From contig LR990043.1 in NCBI GenBank assembly GCA_905147135.1, forward strand, positions 8,653,057 through 8,717,056: a DNA stretch of 64,000 nt, in the 5' to 3' direction. This stretch comes from Blastobasis lacticolella (Eukaryota > Arthropoda > Insecta > Lepidoptera > Blastobasidae). Shown piece after piece: positions 1 to 10,170 of this stretch; position 1 is the first letter of the stretch; each line of letters starts with the position of its first letter. Position numbers and translations under genes: made by a program. The notes below the pieces were generated by a model. The model searched no databases, was not told the DNA's origin, and saw only the letters and a list, made by a program, of their open reading frames with translations.

Positions 1-95
1 GCTTGGAATCCGACAAGTTCGGACTCCGACGAGTTTGGAATCCAGAGAGCTTGGAATCCAGCGTGATTTGTATCCGGCGAGTTTGGAATCCGGTG
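1..95. repeat. Degenerate 16-bp tandem repeat at the window edge
   Basis: About six head-to-tail units of the pattern AGTTTGGAATCCGGCG can be read, at roughly 1-15, 16-31, 32-47, 48-64, 65-79 and 80-95. Units vary by one to four bases and by one base in length. The array probably continues left of the window. It is open in one frame, but only because the unit has no stop there, so I do not call it coding. A minisatellite is the simplest reading. Confidence 0.75.
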
Positions 96-278
96 AATAA
101 GGAACCATTCACTCCTTGTACCTACCTACTCACAAAGTATGCGTGGAAGAAAGTTTATCTAGAAACCCATAGCACTGAACATCTTGGTTCTAAAGTGTGA
201 TGATGAACTCCCGAGCATTTCGATGATATAAAGTAGCTTTGGGCATCATCTCAACCCATTCAAGACATTAGACGCATA

Positions 279-905
279 ATTTTTATTTATTTTTTATTTT
301 AGACAAGACAGGCATTTGACCGCCAACTCATCTGTTGGTAAGTGACGATGCGGCCGAAGATGAAGCATGCCCGTCTTGGGACAGCCTATTCACTCTAGCC
401 TTGAAGGCATCCAGATTATATTGATCAGGGAACACACTCGCAGGCAACGCGTTCCATTCCTTAGCCGTACGCATTATAAAGGTCGAGCCAAAGCGGTTCG
501 TGCGGATAGCTGGAAGATCCACGACTTAAGGATGAAGCGCTGGCCCGGATCGCGTCTCCCGATGGCGGAAAGGGGCCAGCGGAATGAGGTCATGCAGCTG
601 CTTCGCACACTCTCCGAAATGTTATCTGTAGAAGACCAACAGACGCGCAACCCTACGCCGATGTTCGAGGCTCTGCAGCCTAGCTTCAATCAACCGCGGG
701 TCACAAATTATCTTCTTTGCACGTGTTTCCACCGAATCCAAAGCCGCCAGCCGATATTTGACTGATCCATCCCAGAGGTGGCAGCAGTACTCCATGCAGG
801 ATCGCGCTTGAAGCAGCATATAACTGAAGCAACTGCTTTTTACAATTCCTCGGACGAACAATACAACACGCGAAAGGAGGCAATATCCCTCCGCTAACTT
901 TATGG
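279..905 (-). mobile_element. CR1/Jockey-type LINE, 3' end, frameshifted relic
   Basis: The minus strand encodes the C-terminal part of a non-LTR reverse transcriptase in broken frames. At about 840-622 it reads MEYCCHLWDG, ALDSVE and RLIEARLQSLEHRRRVA, which I recognise from LINE polymerases common in moth genomes. After stops and frameshifts the last part reads RTNRFGSTFIMRTAKEWNALP at 522-328 and ends SSLTNR-stop. Upstream, near 820, the QLLQLYA segment sits in another frame, so there is at least one more frameshift. An A/T-rich tail at about 280-302 marks the 3' end. The copy is 5'-truncated and cannot be functional. CR1 versus Jockey clade is my inference. Confidence 0.85.
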
Positions 906-1010
906 GTATTGGCAACCTAAATCAACGGTAAAACGATGAAATCTAAATCAACGGTCGTGAAACCATGGATGTGCGACGGGCGGATTTGAGATCCTATTGA
1001 TCGGGGGACG

Positions 1011-1070
1011 TTCGTCGTACGACCATGGTCGCACGACCATTGTCAATTAGGATCGTGCCAGATAGCACCT
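1011..1070. repeat. Short dispersed repeat shared with 49030-49072
   Basis: The stretch CATGGTCGCACGACCATT recurs near 49040, followed in both places by an almost identical GYCAATTAGGA. It is itself partly palindromic (GGTCGTGCGACC-like). It may be the end of a dispersed element; I do not know the family. Confidence 0.5.
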
Positions 1071-4047
1071 GTGAGCTCATTCTCATAATGCATATTTGGA
1101 CCGCAAGCAAAATACTCCAAATGGGGCCAAAAGATTTTGGGCCGGTTTAAAGTTTTGCATCGATCTGTTAAGCACACCCAAGTATTTTGATGTTATTTAG
1201 AAAATAGGGACTTAGATAATTTGCTATAATATCAAAAAAAGCTGTATCAAAACGCTTAAAAATGATTTACGAGGTTATCTCTGCACCCCAGCAGCAGCAC
1301 TCGTGCACAGTTGGATATTAATAAGTAAAACCTATAAAATGTCGATAACGAACGATTCGTTTACGACTACAATAAATAAAGTTCACGTACGTCTTACATA
1401 AGGACTACGCTTAGGTACTTCAGGCATTAGAATGCAGAAATATAATTTCAATATCTAATTAAGTTGATTAATGAACCACCGCTTTACTCGTGGAGGGCGA
1501 TGCCTACGTGATCAAGGAATGCAGCCATTGCTCGTCAGCATGCATAAGTTTATAAATTACGTCCAATAGGCGCTTTGATACGATAAAATAGTATCTATCC
1601 GACATACCAAAGCGTGTACATAGAAGAGTGTTTATGTGGACAGAGTAGTAGAATGCGTAGTTATTCTGATACCAACAATAATGAGCAAAATGTGTGACGA
1701 TTAAATAGGACGAGCATTATAATGGTTGTGGTATGAATGTAGGTACCTAGCAGCTTCTTGTCATACGCCCTTTCCGATGGAAAAACGCTGGCGGTGACAC
1801 CCACTGCACACGTCGCGTTTCCCGCTATATTGAAAATGCGTATTCGCTTTTGCGGTGCCGCTTCCGCCCCGCTGCCACCGAAAATGCGCCTCCGGTACAG
1901 CGGTTTCACTCAAACCATATGGAATAATTGAACGGTTACTTTGATCATACAAAAGCCCCATTGAAACCCGTACCTAGGCGCTCACTGTACGTTGTTGATA
2001 CTATTACAGATGTTCTCAGGAGCGTCGTCTTCACTCACAACGGAATGGGAATAAAAGTGTATTGAACACTGGCCGGCTATCGCAGTGCGCTTGAGACGCC
2101 CGGAGAGCAGTTATTTTGGCCACCTTATCATGAGTAGGGGCACTCCACTGCCTCGTGCGGCTGCGATAAATCAATAACACGTATCATTTATGTGAATTAT
2201 TGATATAAACATCGGTATGTGTTTTATTTGCATCCTTCGGTAAACAAACTGAACACAAGCGTTGATTTGTATACCAACAACAGTGATGTGAACGTAAATA
2301 GGTGTTGTTCCATATTGATAATTGGAAGGGTGTTTAGCATCTTTAAAGTAATTAATTTGATTACACGCTCGCGCTTGGTTAGTTTCGTTACATATGTTAT
2401 AAAACGTTTTTATTACTGCTGAAGTATTCAGAAGTAAGAGAGCATACGCCATCTGATTAAAAGTGGCACTTTAACATCTACATTTCATACACTGAGATTT
2501 TATATAACACAGGTTGTGTCCTGGACAAGTCGAGAAATACCCATCCCAGCTACACCCTACATAATACTTATGTAAGTGGGTGTTTCCCAATTTAAAAAGT
2601 TTCAGGGTTGAATAGTTATTGCATAACAAATGAGCGGGAAATCATAAACAGTATACGAAGTCGCGTGCAAAAGCTAGTAACATAAAATCATCTTGGCTTC
2701 AATATCCGTTTTAAGCAGTAAAAAGAGTCCAGGCTCTACCCACACATATGCCTATTATCATCACCTTCCCGACGTCATTTTCTACCCTACATACCTAATG
2801 ACACATAGGTTACTATTCATTTTGTGTGGAACTCCAGAATGCGAGTTCTCATACTAAAGTTGTCTGTAGTTAATTCATAGACAGTCTGTCTAGACCGGAT
2901 ACCAAGGTTATAAAATCAGCTCTTTCCCACCACCCACAAAGGGTCACCCTGCCTGTAGCGAATTAGTTCCATAAAATGAGAGAGGACCTACAGTGCCAGA
3001 AGAACTCCATGCTGTACTGGTGGGAAAATCTCTCCACTACCTTAGTGTGCGTGGGGGAAAACTCCTTTGGAGCCGCACAGTTTGCGACCAATTTGGCTCC
3101 AAGGTGTGAGCGTGACCTCCCTGTCGATGGCGAGCGTTGCGATGATAGAATGTATATGTAAATATGATGATAGAGTGCATCATGTCAAACACTTCCTCAG
3201 AACAAACACCGTTGTACAAGCGGTATAGTACACAAAGGGAGGCGAAATCCCTCGGTCAACTCAGGGACTCAATACCGCTTTTGGTGCTTTATCGAGTCGC
3301 AACTATTACTATAACTATATTTGTACTGGAAATGTTAGTGCATCATGTAGGTACATATTTCGCAAGTAGGCCGGAAAAAGCAAATGTGTCGATTTTAGGT
3401 TTCAATTTGGCGTATTTATCATTTCCGTTCAATACAATACCTACGTGAATATTATTGTACCTATCCATGTCGGTCAGAAGAATAATTAACTTAAGAACTT
3501 AAAAAATAATTAAGAATAATTAATAATTAACTAATTTTCATACTTAACATAACAGCATCGTCCATAACGAATGATCATCATAGAACGAACGAAATGGTCT
3601 ACCTACAGTATCACATTTGGATTCTATTAAAGTTTTGTATTGCGCTCTTTACCATAAACAGCGATTTAGAGTTACATTTGGGACGCAATAATGCGGATTT
3701 ACGGTCGGATATTTTCTAGGTTCGTAACAATATCCGTTAGTGACCTATTAGGGCCCTTTCAGATGGTGGATCACGAACACCGATTTGTATATTTACCGAA
3801 GGCGCGATTATGTAGGGTGACGTCATCAGATCGATGATCGTTATAGCATCGTCTTTGTCGTTTCCTAGCTAAACGACAGAAATGAAAATAAATCGTAATG
3901 TAAGTAGGTTGATTTACTTTCCCATTTTAAATGCTAAATTAGAAGTGTTACAAGTGTCAATTTACAATCTGTGACAAGGTTCCTGATTTCTGGTTGCACA
4001 CGGAGCACAGATTAGTTAGAATTTTTTTTTAATAATGTTTTAATTTA
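1071..4047. other. Gene-free stretch, nothing recognised
   Basis: AT-rich sequence with only short open frames in six frames and no recognisable protein. An A/T run of TTAAT-type repeats lies at 3485-3535. No tRNA-like box pair, long inverted repeat or LINE motif was seen. Confidence 0.5.
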
Positions 4048-4122
4048 TACTCGGAGATGAAATTCAAGATCGAAAGTGTAAACAAAGTGCCACTATAAAA
4101 AATAAACCCAGCGCCTGATTCA
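4048..4122 (+). repeat. Solo end of MITE family B
   Basis: TATACTCGGAGATGAAATTC followed by a GTGTAAACAAA block and CTATAAAAAA matches the inverted end of the element at 28239-28447. Only one end is found here, so this is a truncated copy. Confidence 0.55.
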
Positions 4123-4280
4123 AATTAAATGCACTATGTGACTATGATGCAAATACCAATAAATCCACAATCAAATTTAAGAGCTGAGGATAATAGCATT
4201 ATCAAATTAGCAACAAACGCGAGCTCAAATTAGCAAGTGAAGTACCCACTTCAGGGAATTTCCACATAGGAACAATACAG

Positions 4281-4613
4281 GGGGCTCTATCATTGTATCG
4301 CTCGCCTCGATTCGAACGGTTTTCATTATTGATTTTCGACATGAAATCTTCCATATTTTTTAAATCACATCGGCAACACTGGGAGAGTACGGTTCAAAAA
4401 TAGGGAAAATCAGCATAATGCATCTATCGAATTTTTCATGTCGGAAATCAAATAATTTGGTACATATGTTTTTTATTTGTATGATTATTGTTTATTTTAT
4501 ATTATGTGATTGTTGTAATGTGGTGTCCTTGTTAATCAATAAATATCTTTCATTCTTTCATTCAAATTGAAAACCGTTACAATCGAGGCGAGCGATTTAA
4601 AAATAGAACCCCA
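4281..4613. mobile_element. Palindromic MITE (family A) with a nested insertion
   Basis: The left end (about 4281-4350) and the reverse complement of the right end share GGGGYTCTAT, then TCGCTCGCCTCGATT, ACGGTTTTCA and a CGACATGAAA block, so the element is a long imperfect palindrome. The right arm is interrupted at about 4455-4562 by an AT-rich insert ending AATAAATATC plus two copies of a TTTCATTC-like unit, which looks like a retroelement 3' tail. Related copies lie at 36182-36426 and, more decayed, at 13176-13362. No coding capacity. Confidence 0.75.
4455..4562 (+). mobile_element. AT-rich insertion inside the MITE at 4281-4613
   Basis: This segment separates two parts of the MITE's right arm that are contiguous in its left arm. 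It contains AATAAATATC followed by a short pyrimidine-rich repeat, as at the 3' tail of a retroposed sequence. A target duplication is not obvious beyond a few A/T bases. Family unknown. Confidence 0.45.
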
Positions 4614-5142
4614 GGTCAGTGAGAATACAGCCTAAGTTCCGTTCAATGTCTGGTGTGGCCCAATCTTACACAATCAAGACTATTAGATACATCATGCAGC
4701 GGGCCGGGTGTCCATTACCTCACATTGTGTATAGTCGACTTGAGTCCAGCGAAATAGGATATCTCCGATTGATTTGTAAATAGAACCTTTGGACCGCAGT
4801 CCCGCTAACAAGGTTTTCGTAAATATATTTAACCGTTGACGTGAAACACGTTTTAAGACAAAGTATTATATTAAGGTAATGTTTTGCACTATAGCGGTTG
4901 TTACTTATCACACAAGGAACCCGCAAAATACTTATTATATTAAATTGTGGACCCGGCGTACACCTACTTTACCCCTGCCCATTTTTTCCTACTTATAAAC
5001 CTTTCTCTTGAATTACTGTAGCTGTTGTTGAGAACCACATTCAAATCTAGTGCGTAGGTTAAAAGATCTAAGCATACATAGGGGCAGACGGCGGGAAGCG
5101 ACTTTGTTTTATACTATGTATAGATACATGTACTTACTTATC

Positions 5143-5373
5143 ATAGGCGTGTAGCGTTTAAGGGGGGTCAAACTCCCCCCGAAATCATTTCACACCGCCT
5201 GCGCCGCGTGATCAATCCGGATTTTTGCAGCCAAAATGCCAAAAATTCCGAGCTAGCTTATTTTAAAAATAAACACTGCCCGCGCCCTTTAATCGGGAGG
5301 GATACAAATTAAATTCGAAATTTATGTCATGATCTTGAACCCCCCCCAAAACCAAAACCTGACTACGCCCGTG
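5143..5373. mobile_element. Short TIR element, hAT-like, copy 1
   Basis: The ends are inverted relatives: the left reads GGCGTGTAGC then GGGGGGTCAAAC, and the right, reversed, reads CACGGGCGTAGTCAGG then GGGGGTTCAAGAT. It is flanked by TTACTTAT on the left and TTACTTGT on the right, a 7/8 match, as for an 8-bp target duplication. The internal block CACACCGCCTGCGCCGCGTG is shared with the larger copy at 46396-46872. An 8-bp duplication and CA...TG ends suggest a hAT-type non-autonomous element; that assignment is inference. Confidence 0.65.
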
Positions 5374-5599
5374 TTACTTGTACTTTACAAACTATTAAAG
5401 TACTACTTTAAAGGATGCTGCTGTGAAGTAACTGCCTTTACTTATTAATAACAACTGGTTCGATCGTTTATTACTTAGACTACAACAAAGCCAAAAGGAA
5501 GTATCAGAACGAAGTAAGCCGTGCACCAATGTAACGTTTGTGCATGTAGGTCTACTTATGTGTATGTGGTTACTTATGTTCCACTGTAGCACATAAACA

Positions 5600-5760
5600 A
5601 CTGAATTGATTTTGATGAATTTCCCTGATCATTATAATCAGGACACATTCAAGGCTAGAGTGAATACTAGTTAATAGGCTGTTCCTAGACAGGCATGCTC
5701 CATCTTTGGCCACATCGTCACATGAGATGGCGGTCAAATAATGACAAATCTAATTTCAAC
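5600..5760 (+). mobile_element. CR1/Jockey-type LINE 3' fragment
   Basis: The plus strand reads FPDHYNQDTFKARVN, then stops, then GGTTCCTAGACAGGCATG-like and GATGGCGGTCAAATAATG sequence. This is the same C-terminal motif (FPDQYNLDAFKARVN) and 3' untranslated end seen in the copy at 279-905. Severely 5'-truncated and non-coding. Confidence 0.7.
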
Positions 5761-6424
5761 CTCTAGATTTACTTAGTTTGACTGCTATTTAAATGCGCAG
5801 TTATTTAGGTGTTCTAGTAAATTCTATTGCAAATAAAAAACATGTCCTTCTCTAGCAAGATATCAGCTTTATTCCGTAATGGTCACGGTTAGTTTTAGTA
5901 TTCTGTTGTAGTGGGAACAGCTTTAATCGGAGAGACCGTTGGAAATGCACTTATTTTGTTAGTTTTAAGTTTTTTCAATGTGTTATTGGACGGTAGATAC
6001 TTAATATCATTGTCGTATGACCGTTCGGCAAATAGCTTACAGTTTTCAAACTCCTCACAGTTTACAATCCAAGAAAACTTTGGCATAACGATCTCTACGG
6101 AAATGAAAAAGACGTCGAAACTTCGAAACGATGTTATATTAATAGTCCCAAGTTCGTGAGAAAATTCGTGATACCTATCGAAAGTCGGCTATCCCGAGCG
6201 CCTTATTGTTTACACATACAGACGTAATAAAATACGAGCCGCTATTTCGAAGCGTTTCTTTTATGAACATGTAAACAATGAAAATGTAAGAATCTATCAA
6301 ATGTTTTGTTTAAAGATTCTTAACATTCTGTGAAATTAATTGCGCATGTATCTTCTATTACTTGGTTCGTGCATCGGTTCGGTCGATATATTACATTGTT
6401 AACTGGTTGAATATAAAAAATACT

Positions 6425-6535
6425 TCATCATATTAGTCGAATAACGCCCACTGCTGGGCCTAGGCCCCACAGATTTCCACAAAGGCCAGTCCTGTGCCTT
6501 CCGTATCGAGCTGGTACCTGCGAAACCAGGTGGTG
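6425..6535 (-). mobile_element. RTE-type LINE, extreme 3' coding end
   Basis: The + strand sequence ATAACGCCCACTGCTGGGCC, with TTCCACAAAGGCCAGTCCTG, is the reverse complement of a common insect LINE terminus ending AQQW-x-(L/F)-F-D. In the minus frame GTGLAFVEICGA-stop-AQQWALFD is readable. An ATCAT run at the 3' side resembles the TGATGA tail of this LINE group. Short relic. Confidence 0.6.
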
Positions 6536-6589
6536 ATAAAAATACTTACTATTTACTTATTTTAACTCTGACAGTAAGCTCTTTTTATT

Positions 6590-6690
6590 ACCCAGGGAGG
6601 CACACGGACGGATGGTTCACCTGATGGAAAGTGGCCACCGTCGTATAGGACATCAGCAACCTAAGGGGCAGGTAAAGGCTTTTATGTTGT
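6590..6690. repeat. Dispersed GGTTCACCTGATGG repeat
   Basis: Contains GGTTCACCTGATGG, AAGTGGCCACCG and CGTATAGGACATCAGC. Similar cores (CACCTGATGGTAAGTGGT) occur at 8596-8660, and related forms at 325-345 and 41345-41390. I associate this with 3' regions of lepidopteran LINEs, but the exact family is unknown. Confidence 0.5.
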
Positions 6691-6726
6691 GAGTAAAATA
6701 TAGTCCCGGGAACAGAGCAAAAAAAT

Positions 6727-6957
6727 TGGTCCCGGTTATACTCTCGCGCACGAGGGCCCAGGGTCCGCCCTGACCATGATCCATTATTTGGCAAATCAGG
6801 TAATCACAGTGGAGTGACTGCCATCTGACCTCCGTGACCTGGGAATCTGACCAGATTGGATCATGGTTACACATTCAGCCGCCTGAATGTGCAGGTTTCG
6901 TCACGATGTTTTCCCTCACCATAAGAGCATCAGGCAGTGTACAAATAACTCAGAAAA
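6727..6957 (-). mobile_element. SINE-1 copy, head missing
   Basis: Carries the SINE-1 body on the minus strand: CGCACGAGGGCCCAGG, CATGATCCA, TTACACATTCAG and CACGATGTTTTCCCTCACC. The tRNA-like head expected at the right end is absent, so the copy is truncated at its 5' end. Its 3' tail side abuts the repeat at 6590-6690. Confidence 0.8.
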
Positions 6958-6999
6958 GTAAATACTTATTAACCCCGACGAAAAAAGAAGGATGTAATA

Positions 7000-7165
7000 A
7001 GTTTTACGTGTGTATCTGTGTACGTGTGGAGATGTGTCTGTCTTTGGCATCATAGCTACCGAACAGATAGACCGATCGCGATGCGGTTTTCTTTATCTAA
7101 CCTAACCTAACCTAGATGGTTTTTAGCTTAGTTTAATTAAAATCGGTTCAGCGATTAAATATTTA
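7000..7165. repeat. Dispersed repeat tail with (TAACC)3
   Basis: Contains three CTAAC-type units at about 7097-7115, then TTTTTAGCTTAGTTTAAT and AAAATCGGTTCAGCG. The AAAATCGGTTCAG core recurs at 15279. The pentamers match the insect telomere motif (TTAGG/CCTAA), but three units in the middle of a repeat do not indicate a telomere. Confidence 0.4.
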
Positions 7166-7259
7166 AGTAAGTGTATGTAAACATGGTCTCGGATTTCCTA
7201 CGATTTTCTGCCGGTTACGGAATTTATGGTATAAATAAACTGGTCTTTTGTTCATACAC

Positions 7260-7500
7260 ACTATGCCCGTGTCCCATAGGGGTAGGCAGAGACTATCGAG
7301 TGCCACAAGCGAGAGTGAGTGTATCACATTAAAAATGAAAAATGTATTACAAATGTACGCTGTACATCGCCGCCGCCCATGGACACACGCAACATCAGGG
7401 GTATCACGATGAATGGTCGTACGCGGCAGAATGTCTCTTGAAAAGCAAGTAGTGAACCGCCACTCATCCAAGTGGTACGGGTGGAATTGTAATCTGTGGC
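7260..7500. repeat. LINE-like dispersed repeat, GTGTCCCATAGGGG
   Basis: Includes GCCCGTGTCCCATAGGGG, CGCCGCCCATGGACAC, ACGCAACATCAGGGG and CCACTCATCCAAGTGG, strings I associate with widely dispersed lepidopteran LINE 3' regions. Non-coding as it stands. Confidence 0.5.
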
Positions 7501-7530
7501 GAGTAGTAAGATAGTGAAGCTGAGCAGCAG

Positions 7531-7787
7531 GTAGAGCTCGTCTAGTCTAAAATGACGCGCCCCACTACTTAGTTAGTTGATTTCGATGTGTGAGTGCAAA
7601 TATTGATAACGACACTTCATCTGTGTGGGAGCGTCGACTGCTCCAATCGAACGACGCGAGCTCCTACGTTGGTGTCTCACCGGCAACTGAATGACCAATT
7701 ACAACGGTATTGCGTCCATATTTTAAACTTGCTTGTGTGCGTTAATGCGATAGTGGGGCGCGTCATTTTAGATTAGACGAGCTCTAC
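7531..7787. mobile_element. MITE with 37-bp terminal inverted repeats (family C)
   Basis: 7531-7567 and 7751-7787 are inverted copies matching at 36 of 37 bases. The ends begin GTAGAGCTCGTCTA and the inner part is AAAATGACGCGCCCCACTA. The 183-bp interior has no coding capacity. The target duplication is not clear (CAG on the left, TAG on the right). The near-perfect ends suggest a fairly recent insertion. Confidence 0.8.
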
Positions 7788-7837
7788 TAGCATAACAACT
7801 CCTCAGAACACTCCCTTCATACTTCATACTTCATAAA

Positions 7838-8205
7838 CTTGTTCCCAACATAACTTGCCGGTCTGCGCAAGACGTAGCCATACCATCGAAGGCGGAATTT
7901 TTGCAGCTTATCTGTAATGTCACGGACACCAAGGCTGCCCCGGATGGACACGCGTTTCGAACGCGATCCTTCTATGAAACTTCACACATCCACCGCAGCA
8001 TCTTCATTTCTGTGAAGCGCAGCTCCTGCTTGTGTCGCTCTATTAGGGGCCAAGTCTCGCTACCGTATAGGAGAGCAGGTCTAATGATGGTCTTATAGAC
8101 CTGTTCCTTCAGCTTTACCGGCATTTTGTGGTCATAAATGACATCTGTTACCTCCCACAATTTGGCCCAAGTAGCGGATATTCCTGCCTCGCCAAAAGGC
8201 AACAA
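7838..8205 (-). mobile_element. RTE-type LINE fragment, reverse transcriptase C-terminal part
   Basis: The minus frame at 8205-7972 reads WAKLWEVTDVIYDHKMPVKL, then YKTIIRPALLYGSETW and EMKMLRWMCEVS, the hallmark stretch after the catalytic domain of RTE-type polymerases. A stop follows; the shifted frame then gives a KDRVRN-like and LQKFRLRWYG-like sequence down to about 7838. Frameshifts and stops make it a dead copy. Confidence 0.85.
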
Positions 8206-8228
8206 TATAGGTAAGTAGGATTTAAATA

Positions 8229-8287
8229 CTGAAGCGTTTAATTATTGAAAATAATCCAATTGTGATTTCAATAATTAAACACATCAG
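8229..8287. repeat. Imperfect hairpin, 22-bp arms
   Basis: 8229-8250 and 8266-8287 are inverted copies with 20 of 22 bases matching and a 15-base loop. The arms are AT-rich (GTTTAATTATTGAAA). It could be a shrunken MITE or a structured transcript; nothing distinguishes these here. Confidence 0.6.
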
Positions 8288-8595
8288 TAATGAAAACCTG
8301 AGCTATACCATGAAATACCAACCATTTGTAGATAGAGATTAATTATTGGGTTGTTGTAATATTTTGTTGATTAATTAAGTAAAAGTAAACACGTGTAGGT
8401 ATCAAGAATAAAGTAATCACAGAATGCCACCGCTTGTCTTTGAGTGATTGATGAAATCCTCTCCCCGAAATATTGTAATAAATTGAGCAAATAGATTATC
8501 CTAATTCATCGACCAAATGATCCGGCACGCAAGGTCGCTGAATTGAGTCCCTTGGCATCCCAATAAATTAATTAACGCAGGTTAAAAATAGCAGC

Positions 8596-8734
8596 ATCAG
8601 CTCACCTGATGGTAAGTGGTAACTGTCGCCCATAACATATACATTAGGTTGCAGGTAACAAATATGCAGAATCGCAGGTGCGTTGTCACTGACTCTGACT
8701 GTTGTCACTGACTCTGTCAAGCCTTGACAGAGTC
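8596..8734. repeat. Dispersed CACCTGATGG repeat followed by a direct repeat and hairpin
   Basis: 8596-8660 holds the CACCTGATGGTAAGTGGT repeat. GTTGTCACTGACTCTG is then exactly repeated at 8682-8697 and 8701-8716. The second unit runs into a perfect 12-bp inverted repeat with a one-base centre (8710-8721 with 8723-8734). Confidence 0.6.
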
Positions 8735-8739
8735 TTACC

Positions 8740-9535
8740 ACTTGATTTCTAATAGTATCAAATTATATGTGAATGAAAAAACGTGGACAATCTAAATTAA
8801 AGAAAATAAAAATAGATAAATTGTAGGTACTAAGAGAGTTATAGGTTTAAGAAGTTCAATCACCGAATATTGATTCTAAGTTCAGTGAAGTAAGAAGCTG
8901 TGAATAGATAATTCGAAACAATAGAAGTTTTTGTATTTAACATGTTTGTAGGTAAAAGATACGCACCTAATCTCTGGGACCCAATTACACTGATAAGAAG
9001 CTACATTATTGGCTGGCACGTTACCACTACTATAATAATTTATTTATTTTATTTATTTATTTATTTTATTGGTTAACTAACCAGTTCAACGATCTCTAGA
9101 AAATATTAGGTTCGTCAATAAAAAATTGATAGTCTCCAGTGCAACCTCGGCAAATAACCGGCAACTAAACTGACATACTTACACGCCTGTTTAAATCATT
9201 TGAGGAGATGACCTACAGCCAGAAGCGGTACTCTGTGCATAACGAATTGGAAACAATACTAGGAAATTTAACAAACTATTGTTACGGCTTACATCACCTT
9301 TCGAAAACACATTTGTAACTTTCAAGCCCACACAAAAGCGCTAGGCGAATCGGGAATGGAACTGTACGTAAACGATCACTACGCACTAGGTCGGTTCGTA
9401 GTCATGGCGCCAAGCCGGCAAGTTCTTATTGTGTAACTTTTTACAGTGTAATCTGATGGATGTGTGGCAGTTTGTGTCTAGGCGGTAATCAGTTTCCATC
9501 AGGTAAAGCTCTAGTTATAAAATCGAGAAGTTAGA
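8740..9535. other. Gene-free stretch
   Basis: Only an A/T low-complexity run (TTTATTTA units at about 9040-9075), typical of a retroelement tail, is visible. No recognised coding sequence. Confidence 0.4.
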
Positions 9536-9675
9536 TTAGACACTAGGTTTCCGCCCGCGTGGGAGGGGGAGGGGGAGGTGACAAAAAATAGCCTATGTCT
9601 TATTCCAGACCCTAATCTAGCTACCTACCAAGATTCATCTGAATCCGTTCATCCGTTTAGGCGTGAAAAGGTAAC
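9536..9675. repeat. Dispersed CCCGCGTGGG / AATAGCCTATGTC repeat
   Basis: TTCCGCCCGCGTGGG, AATAGCCTATGTC and AATCCGTTCATCCGTTTAG are strings I know from a very common lepidopteran dispersed repeat. Related starts (TAGCTTTCGCCCGCG) occur at 50938. No coding content. Confidence 0.5.
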
Positions 9676-10065
9676 AAACATTTGCATTTAATATAATATT
9701 ATAGTGGGATTACTCACTCTGCGACCACCACACAAAAAATCATCCATTAAAGAATGCTTTAAAATTATTGGCCCTTATTTTGTTTTGAGTAGATATGCAC
9801 AGAATGCTGTAGGTAAAGTAAAACATGCTTCAGTAGCGGACAAGCCTCATATGTACGTAAATATATTTCAGGTAGGTATAGATATAGGCATTCGTCAGTT
9901 ATTCAAACCCAACTAAGTACATACAAATTGCGCGGTAAGATTAGCCGAAGAGTTCCCAGAAGCACACCACTATCTCATACTCGTACATGTGTATTATAAC
10001 GCGATAGTTTACGGTTATTTACAATTACAACAAATAAATAGCGGTTACTGTTTTTGGAACAAAAG

Positions 10066-10170
10066 CGTGTGGCGCGAGAGGGGTGCGCGGGGGGGTGGGG
10101 GTGCGATGCGCGGGCGCACCGCATGCGTACACCTGGCAGCGGCGCGGGCGCGGGCCGATCATTAAAAATG
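10066..10170. other. GC-rich, G-run-rich block
   Basis: A sharp local rise in GC with a seven-G and a five-G run near 10090-10102 and many CpG. It could be a promoter-proximal element of an unannotated transcript, but no coding exon is recognisable beside it. Function unknown. Confidence 0.35.

Noticed and set aside
7097..7115. Telomeric (CCTAA)n repeat
   Set aside because: Only three units embedded in a dispersed repeat; not a telomere or a clear interstitial telomere.
10085..10110. G-quadruplex
   Set aside because: Only two long G runs plus a distant GGG; the fold is possible but not compelling.
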